A stretch of DNA of 13,045 bases from Euperipatoides rowelli (Eukaryota; Onychophora; Udeonychophora; Euonychophora; Peripatopsidae), in NCBI GenBank assembly GCA_003024985.2, contig PXIH01S0002034.1; one strand, given 5' to 3'. Shown piece by piece: positions 8,177 to 13,045 of the stretch (the stretch's first letter is position 1; the number at the start of each line of letters is the position of its first letter). Under the pieces are notes generated by a model. That model worked only from the letters and a program-made list of their open reading frames with translations. It was not told the DNA's origin and did not search any database. The position numbers and the translations under genes were made by a program.

Positions 8177-9048
8177 CAGTGTTTCCCAAATTATTTTTCC
8201 ATGGAGGCCCCATAATTTTTTTTTTATATCCCGAGGAACGCCTACTTATGAAAATATTTACAGGACAAGAAAAATTGATGGGATGGTTGGGCAGTGGGCA
8301 GGATGCACAATCCAATTATAGTACTGTTAAATTATTGCCAAGAAAATACACCGTAATTAGGTCTAAAAAATAAATATTTTTTTTTTTGTCAAAGGTATTA
8401 ACCAACATTAAGTCATCAAAACTACCAGACATTAAAAAAAAAAAATTGGTTGGGCCCCCTAGGGGCCCAACCCAATTTTTTTTCTTGTGTAGTATTTTTT
8501 TCTCTATTAATGTGTCTAATTATTATTTTTTTTTCCACTTTTCTCTTCACTTACGTGTCTTTATTTCATGATATTTCAACATTTTTTATAAATGGTGTTA
8601 CGTATAACCATATTTTTAATTTTATATAAAAAATAACTCAGAACATTTTTATTAAAAAAAATGCTTATTGCAAAGCTAGGAAAAAATTAATTACAATTCT
8701 ATGAAATGGCAAACGACCATCACACTTAAAAAAAAAAATCATGAGCCCTCATTTCTCGACAAAGCAGAGATAAAAAGAGTAGCAGTGTGAAGAATTCTGG
8801 TTAGCATTCAGCAAGTGAAAGGAAATTTTTTTCCAATACCTTTAGAAGAGTATTTTACAATAAAAAATTAATGATAAGTTCTATTCACCACACTTTTTTC
8901 TTATTTTATCTCCTTAGGTTTTAATGATTTTCACTTGATTTGAAACTAAACTAAAATGAATAGAAATAACCAAAGCATTTATTTGTTGATATGTTTACTC
9001 GTAGAACTCCTGATGATGTGCTGCGGTATCCCTGGTTGGGAAACGTTG
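8177..9048. mobile_element. Old non-autonomous hAT element, 872 bp
   Basis: The left end CAGTGTTTCCCAAA and the reverse complement of the right end, CAACGTTTCCCAACCAGGGA, share a 9-bp core GTTTCCCAA and start with C-A. This is the widespread hAT terminal type. Subterminal sequence on the right (tgctgcggtatccctggttg) also resembles known hAT ends from memory. Flanking octamers are GTGTAGAC and GTTTAAAT, 5/8 identical, as expected of an old copy. The interior is AT-rich with no transposase fragment I can recognise. The open frames at 8167-8373 and 8386-8571 are low-complexity F/L-rich chance frames. A 21-bp hairpin at 8438-8483 lies inside. The alternative, that the two ends come from two different truncated hAT copies, is not excluded. 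Confidence 0.65.
8438..8483. repeat. Strong hairpin inside the 872-bp hAT element
   Basis: Arms GGTTGGGCCCC (8448-8458) and GGGGCCCAACC (8462-8472) are perfectly complementary around the loop CTA. After one bulged C (8473), pairing extends through AATT and an A-run/T-run, giving about 21 bp in total. It is the most G+C-rich spot in a long AT-rich stretch. Hairpins are common in hAT subterminal regions. Confidence 0.92.
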
Positions 9049-9056
9049 GTTTAAAT

Positions 9057-9397
9057 TTAGGCAGAGTAAAAGGTCTTTTCTAGATTAAAAAAAAAAAGCA
9101 CAAATTTTCAAAAGCCTGACATCATGCTTAGCCTTAACAGTTTTAATCCATGCACAGTTGTTTGTTTATTATTAACTAGCACCCTGTATCTACATATAAG
9201 TTTTAAAATTGTATCTCAGCAGGTTTTGGAATAATTGTAGTTTACTATAACCAGTCGAAAAGCAAACTTTGGAGCTTCTTTTACCATAAATTTTCAATAT
9301 TTCATCCTAGGGCAACTTTAAAGAAGGTCGTAGGGAACCTAAATCAAATCAGTCAGATCTGCTCTTGAAAGATTTTTAAGTAAATCCAACATTATTG
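9057..9397. other. Spacer between two hAT copies
   Basis: No frame or repeat stands out. The minus-strand open frame overlapping 9339-9527 crosses the end of the next hAT element and has no family motif. Confidence 0.6.
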
Positions 9398-9405
9398 TGC
9401 TAGGG
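9398..9405. repeat. Left target-site duplication of the 739-bp hAT element
   Basis: TGCTAGGG here against TGCTAGGA at 10145-10152: 7 of 8 bases match, with TA in the centre. Confidence 0.85.
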
Positions 9406-10144
9406 CATAGTTTCCTAAAGTGGACATAAATGCCCTCTAGGGGGCACTGGAGTGATCCAGGGGGCATTGGTAGCCTCCGGTGCATTTGGGAGGGCGTTGA
9501 ATAAACATAAGACGGCGGTGGAAGCATAAAGAAAGAAAAAAATTTTGAAAAATGTTTGTACGTTTCATCTGTATTGTAACAAAGTTAAATTTGCAGTGAT
9601 TACTTTATTTTCAAAATAAATACACAAATGCAAGTTAATATAACGATTAGTGGTCAAGTTCGCCGACAGGTTTAACCCTTTAATTACTGTATTCCTTTTT
9701 TTTTCAAGCACATTTAATTGATTTATGAAATTTTTACTATTAGGTGGCATAATAAATTATTTAAATCATAAATAATTTATTCCTATACGATTTAAATAAT
9801 TTAACACCTTCATCCTACTCATTTTTAATGTTAGTTATAATATTTATTTTAATATTTCCTTCATTATCTCAATTTTCTGTGTGCAATGCGCACGTTAATA
9901 TGGTTTATTTTAAAAAATAATTTTATAATTTCAAGCTTTATGGTATCTTATTTGCCACAACATTTTGATTTACTATGTTGTAGGACGTAGGTTGAAATAT
10001 ACAGTAGATACATAAAAGAACATAAATTCAGCACTGCATCTTTCTGTTTGTCGCTTAAAGAAGGTAGATTTCCAGGGGGGAGGGGGCTGAGTAATTTTTT
10101 TTCTGAAAATAGGGTGGTAGACCAAAAAAGTTTGGGAACCTCTG
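9406..10144. mobile_element. Non-autonomous hAT element, 739 bp
   Basis: The left end reads CATAGTTTCCTAAAG; the reverse complement of the right end reads CAGAGGTTCCCAAAC. These match at 11 of 15 positions and both have the hAT C-A start. Flanking octamers TGCTAGGG and TGCTAGGA match at 7 of 8. Subterminal sequence is G-rich on both sides: tagggggcac and cagggggcat within 9436-9467, and a ggggggaggggg run near 10075-10086 followed by ggtggtagacca. This is the composition often seen in this hAT terminal type. No transposase remnant is recognisable, and the frames across it are stop-rich. A 13-bp perfect inverted repeat sits near the middle (9751-9781). The element was probably mobilised in trans by a full hAT copy elsewhere in the genome. 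Confidence 0.85.
9751..9781. repeat. Perfect 13-bp hairpin inside the 739-bp hAT element
   Basis: aataaattattta (9751-9763) pairs with taaataatttatt (9769-9781) around the five-base loop aatca. A third partial copy (gatttaaataattta, about 9789-9803) follows immediately. Confidence 0.92.
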
Positions 10145-10152
10145 TGCTAGGA
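10145..10152. repeat. Right target-site duplication of the 739-bp hAT element
   Basis: TGCTAGGA follows the terminal GGGAACCTCTG. It differs from the left copy only at the last base. Confidence 0.85.
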
Positions 10153-11258
10153 TGAGTGTTGGAGCAGGAGTTTCCAACCTTACAAATATACAGACATTTC
10201 TACACTTTTATTATATAAATTATCTGAAATTAGTTTTTAGCTTTTTAAAATAATAATATATTAGTACTTTAAAAAAAAATACCAGGGTTCATCCTGCCTT
10301 ATATATAGGCTATAAAAAAAACTGTGCTACACTCTGGCCCCATTAAACCTCTGTATTTAGCATAACCCATGATTTTTACTCCCTTTTAATTTTTAATACC
10401 ATATATATTTATTTCATATTTGCTTGTCTCAATCCGTAGCCTATTTACTTTCTGATGAAATACTTATTTTTGTGAAGGATGAATCCGTTTTTAATGCTTT
10501 TTTAATAAATAAAATAATAATAATCTGAATTACTGCTGGCAATAGTAATTAGACTCTATTAATTTAATTTACTTTAACCATCAATTTCTTTTATAAACAA
10601 ACCATGAATTCACTAATTTAAATTCAAAGTAAATATTATACTAAATTTGATCATGCAAATTTTATTAGGTAAATTCAATTTAATTATAAAAATTCTACAT
10701 TTTTAATACAGCCAATAAGAACAAAAAAATTTACGACATTTTCAAGTTGTTAAAAGTAAAAAAAACAAAAAAAAAACAATTACTATAAAAATTACATAAA
10801 CACCATCAATCAGTAACAAAAGAAAAACAAAACTTTATTTAAAGAAGCTTTATTATTTCATGATTGACTTAAAGGGAAAATGCATAAACTATGTAACACT
10901 CGTTTTAACCATTTTTAACCTCCATTTTATCTGTTATTTTGGTCCTATTTTTCAAATGTCGTTTCATAAACTTCAATCATATTGATCCTAGACATCTCCC
11001 TGCTAAAAATGTCTTTTAAAAATTACAGTTAAGAATTTATAATTTTGAACAGTATAACAATTAAAAGAAAAGGAAGAAAAAAATATTAGTGATAATTGAA
11101 AGGATTCATTAACAGTAGCATTTTTTGTATTAAAAAATCCTCTTCATTTACTATAGCATTTGGATCTCAGACATAAACATTATCTAACATCCCAAAACAG
11201 CTAATCATAGGTCAGCTGGCATTCTATTTATTTATTACTTATTTCTTAATATGCTTTA
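10153..11258. other. AT-rich spacer, no gene seen
   Basis: No open frame of note occurs on either strand. A single hAT-like phrase (CAGGAGTTTCCAACCTT at 10165) and a weak inverted pair (ggttcatcct near 10285, aggatgaatcc near 10479) were examined and not accepted as elements. Confidence 0.65.
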
Positions 11259-11382
11259 ATATCCATGTTGAACTTAGGGTCAGGGTGCCGTTAAGGTTAG
11301 AGATCCTTTAATTTGATATTATATTCATCCTGGAGTTAGAGTCAGTGTACGGTTGAGGTTAGAGAGCGCATAATATGCTGAA
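11259..11382. repeat. Two-copy 62-bp imperfect tandem repeat
   Basis: Unit 1 (11259-11320) and unit 2 (about 11321-11382) align at a constant 62-base offset. Compare ttagggtcagggtgccgtta at 11274 with ttagagtcagtgtacggttg at 11336, both followed by aggttagaga. Identity falls towards the unit ends. The core is G-rich relative to its surroundings. No coding frame runs through it. Confidence 0.8.
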
Positions 11383-11613
11383 GGAAAATGTTACATCTGA
11401 AATCCAGACACTAGGCTATTTACTAAGTCTTTTTTATATATTCTAGAGATACTTTAGGCATAAACTGCACTTATTTTCAATATATTCTTAGAGAATAGAA
11501 TGTTGCATTAGTTAAAAACAATTGGCAACACACAGTTTTCTAATCCATGCTCTAACAATGATTATCTACAGAAAACTACCATCTAAATTTTTTATTGATA
11601 TTAGCAATTGGAA

Positions 11614-11673
11614 CCCCCCCCCCCCTCGCCTGTTCTTAAAATCCCAAGAATCATTGTTTTTAAGAAGAACAGG
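11614..11673. repeat. Poly-C tract and adjoining hairpin
   Basis: Twelve C residues (11614-11625) stand in otherwise AT-rich DNA. Just after them, CCTGTTCTT with AAAA (11629-11641) pairs with TTTAAGAAGAACAGG (about 11658-11673), leaving a three-base bulge. The right arm is followed by more G (11674-11676) that could pair with the C tract. It may be the remains of a small inverted-repeat element; I found no duplication flanking it. Confidence 0.6.
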
Positions 11674-11853
11674 GGGCTCAAATCCTGATATCTATATAAC
11701 ATTTATATTATGGAGCTTAAGTAGATAACAGCTATTGTTAGAGGAGAGATAAGAAAACTGAGTAGGCTATGCTCATTGTTTTGAACAAATGCAACTTCTA
11801 TTCTCTAAGAATCTATTGAAAATAACTCTTACAACGCTATGAAATTTTATTTT

Positions 11854-12178
11854 CATCATCATCATCATTGGGTGTATTCTCCGAGGCGGAGGTTTGCGTT
11901 CATGGATCACCAAAGATTTCTATCTTGAGCTCTTCTTTTTAATACAGAGAATTATCTGATGTTAGCCCAGTCCTTAATATCATCCAACCATTCTCTTCTT
12001 TATCTTCCTCTTCTTTTTTTCCTATCTGTCCATCCCTCAAGTGCTGTTATTCCTGCAGATCCTCTCAAGATTTGCCCGGCATATTTCCATTTCCTCTTCT
12101 TTGCTTCTTACAAAAGGCTATAAACACCTCCCCATCTTTTCCACACTTCTGCAATTCTGTCCATTTTATTTTCAACAT
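11854..12178 (-). pseudogene. Antisense 3' fragment of an RTE/Jockey-like non-LTR retrotransposon
   Basis: On the minus strand the sequence encodes the C-terminal end of a non-LTR ORF2. It reads EAKKRKWKYAGQILRGSAG (about 12052-12108), then GWTDRKKKRKIKKR. A frameshift near 12000 leads to EWLDDIKDWANI (11955-11993), a TAA, RRAQDRNLW (11910-11936), a TGA, and NANLRLGEYTQ to the stop at about 11867. The pattern K-R-K-x-x-Y-x-G-x-I-x-R, then basic R-x-x-R-W-x-D-D-I-x-x-W, then A-x-D-R-x-x-W, is the usual ending of RTE-like and related ORF2 proteins. A microsatellite of five ATG units (11854-11868, read as TGATGA on the coding strand) forms the 3' tail, also typical. The fragment is 5'-truncated, which is how these elements commonly insert. 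The clade is uncertain. Confidence 0.82.
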
Positions 12179-12244
12179 TTTTATTTTCAATAGTCAAAAA
12201 ATCTTTTAAAAGTTGAAAATTGTGTTTTAAAAGTTAATTTAGAA

Positions 12245-12452
12245 ATTTTAAAATTAAGTTATAGTAAACTTTTTTTTTAATGAATTATTTAACAAATTAG
12301 TATATGTGGAACTACTTTTTTATATAGTTAGTTCAGAATGTCTGCCAGATTTTAAAATTAAGTTATAGTAAACTTTTTTTTTAATGAATTATTTAACAAA
12401 TTAGTATATGTGGAACTACTTTTTTATATAGTTAGTTCAGAATGTCTGCCAG
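12245..12452. repeat. Perfect 104-bp tandem duplication
   Basis: Unit 1 (12245-12348) and unit 2 (12349-12452) are identical as far as I can read, including the nine-T and six-T runs, which are normally the first to drift. Each unit starts attttaaaattaagttatag and ends aatgtctgccag. It lies within copy A of the surrounding older duplication. Perfect identity means it is either very recent or a collapse/extension error of the assembly. Confidence 0.95.
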
Positions 12453-12622
12453 TATGGGTTATTCTTTTATCCCTGCTAGTTTATAAAATTTCGGCTTTGG
12501 CTAGATTTTAATTACGTTGCTGCGATAAAAACCACATTAAAATTTAATTTTCAACAGTCGAAAATTCTTTTCAAAGTTGAAAATTGTGTTTTAAAAGTTA
12601 ATTTAGAAATTTTAAAATCAAA

Positions 12623-12668
12623 TTTTATTAAACTTAATTATTATTAATTAAAAAAAAGTTTAATAAAA
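12623..12668. repeat. 13-bp inverted repeat in copy C
   Basis: ttttattaaactt (12623-12635) is the exact reverse complement of aagtttaataaaa (12656-12668), with a 20-base AT spacer. The corresponding part of copy A lacks it. Confidence 0.9.
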
Positions 12669-12738
12669 CTTAATTAATATTATGTGGGACTACTTTTTAT
12701 ATAATTAGTTCAAGATGTCTACCAGTTTGGGTTATTCT

Positions 12739-13045
12739 GCAGTTCTACAGGCACAGTTTCTTTTGTATCTTACATGGAAATATATGCTCTCCAGAATTAC
12801 TGGGAAACATAAATAGAAACTGTGGAGACTTAAAAGCAGGACATCATAGACTATTTACTCAGGAGTTATAGAGTTATTAAAGTGCTTATAGAGATCATTA
12901 GGTAATATACAGAGACTAGATTAAAATGATTTCACCTTTTGAATCATACTCAGCATTCCTGGTGAACTTTAGAATGATTATCTCTTATAATTAGACTAGC
13001 AGAATTACCCTGCATTACCCAGGCATTTTAGATACCCCCCCCCCC
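12739..13045. other. Window-edge sequence ending in poly-C, possible start of a dispersed repeat
   Basis: No gene is visible. The last 55 bases (gactagcagaattaccctgc, then attacccaggcat) resemble, from memory, the conserved ends of dispersed invertebrate repeats with an A-C-C-C-G-G-C-x-T-T-x-C-C-C-G-G-G core. I cannot name the family. The window stops inside a run of at least eleven C. Confidence 0.3.

Larger units (their letters stand above)
12184..12738. repeat. Divergent two-copy duplication (unit about 180-190 bp)
   Basis: Copy A (12184-12465, inflated by the internal 104-bp duplication) and copy C (12548-12738) both begin ttttcaa(t/c)agtc. They share aaagttgaaaattgtgtttt and aagttaatttagaaatttta, and both end with gtct(g/a)ccagt(a/t)tgggttattct. 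They are separated by 82 bases of unrelated sequence. Divergence is concentrated in the AT-rich middle, where copy C has a hairpin instead. It may be two copies of an unnamed dispersed repeat or an old local duplication. Confidence 0.85.

Noticed and set aside
8167-8571. Two small + strand open frames
   Set aside because: They lie inside the 872-bp hAT element, read through poly-T and the GC hairpin, and encode low-complexity peptides.
9339-9750. Two minus-strand open frames
   Set aside because: The first crosses the boundary of the 739-bp hAT element and the second lies wholly inside it. Neither shows a transposase motif such as a BED finger or hAT dimerisation block.
10165-10181. hAT-like left end CAGGAGTTTCCAACCTT
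   Set aside because: I could not find a matching inverted end downstream or a duplicated octamer. It lies 20 bases beyond another hAT element and may be a solo relic or chance.
10283-10492. Inverted pair ggttcatcct / aggatgaatcc suggesting another terminal-repeat element
   Set aside because: The arms are only about 10 bp and imperfect, and the flanking octamers do not match.
11522-11728. 68-codon + strand open frame
   Set aside because: It runs through the poly-C tract (giving a Pro run) and has no family resemblance.
1-13045. CRISPR array, tRNA, rRNA, bacterial operon or phage genes
   Set aside because: I saw no regularly spaced repeats, no tRNA-like cloverleaf core, no conserved rRNA segments and no closely packed genes. 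The sequence is animal repeat-rich DNA.

Overview
The window looks like non-coding nuclear DNA of an animal. It is very A+T rich by eye, and CpG looks scarce. It holds no intact gene, and everything that can be named is a decayed mobile element or a simple repeat. The dispersed elements point to an invertebrate metazoan: a CR1/Jockey-group non-LTR retrotransposon, an RTE/Jockey-like 3' fragment and three non-autonomous hAT elements. An arthropod or chelicerate is a guess I cannot prove. I see no bacterial operons, rRNA, tRNA or CRISPR array.

Layout. Positions 1-1553 show nothing codable. From 1554 to about 4778 lies one nearly full-length non-LTR retrotransposon ORF2 on the + strand. It has a pre-endonuclease segment, an EEP/APE-type endonuclease, a linker, a reverse transcriptase with a surviving YVDD box, a thumb and a C-terminal region, then a short 3' tail. 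About a dozen frameshifts and several in-frame stops make it dead. Positions 4779-6391 are AT-rich spacer with small repeats.

From 6392 to 6592 is a 201-bp hAT-type MITE with a perfect 8-bp target-site duplication. Positions 6593-8176 are spacer with two weak coding-like patches, at 7202-7351 and 7487-7699; the second resembles half of a PHD finger. Two longer non-autonomous hAT copies follow: 8177-9048 (old, degenerate duplication) and 9406-10144 (7/8 duplication). Each contains a strong hairpin.

Positions 10145-11258 are spacer. The last 1.8 kb holds a two-copy 62-bp tandem repeat, a poly-C tract with an adjacent hairpin, and an antisense 3' fragment of a second non-LTR element ending in an ATG/TGA-type microsatellite tail. 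After these come a divergent tandem duplication, one copy of which contains a perfect 104-bp tandem duplication, and a poly-C run at the window edge.

No genes work together here as a system. The elements are independent insertions. The only shared property is that all three hAT insertions have TA at the centre of the target site, as described for the Buster branch of hAT transposases. I looked for a new biological system and did not find one I can support. The best leads are the palindrome-packed hAT MITE, the exact 104-bp duplication and the two coding-like patches at 7.2-7.7 kb.
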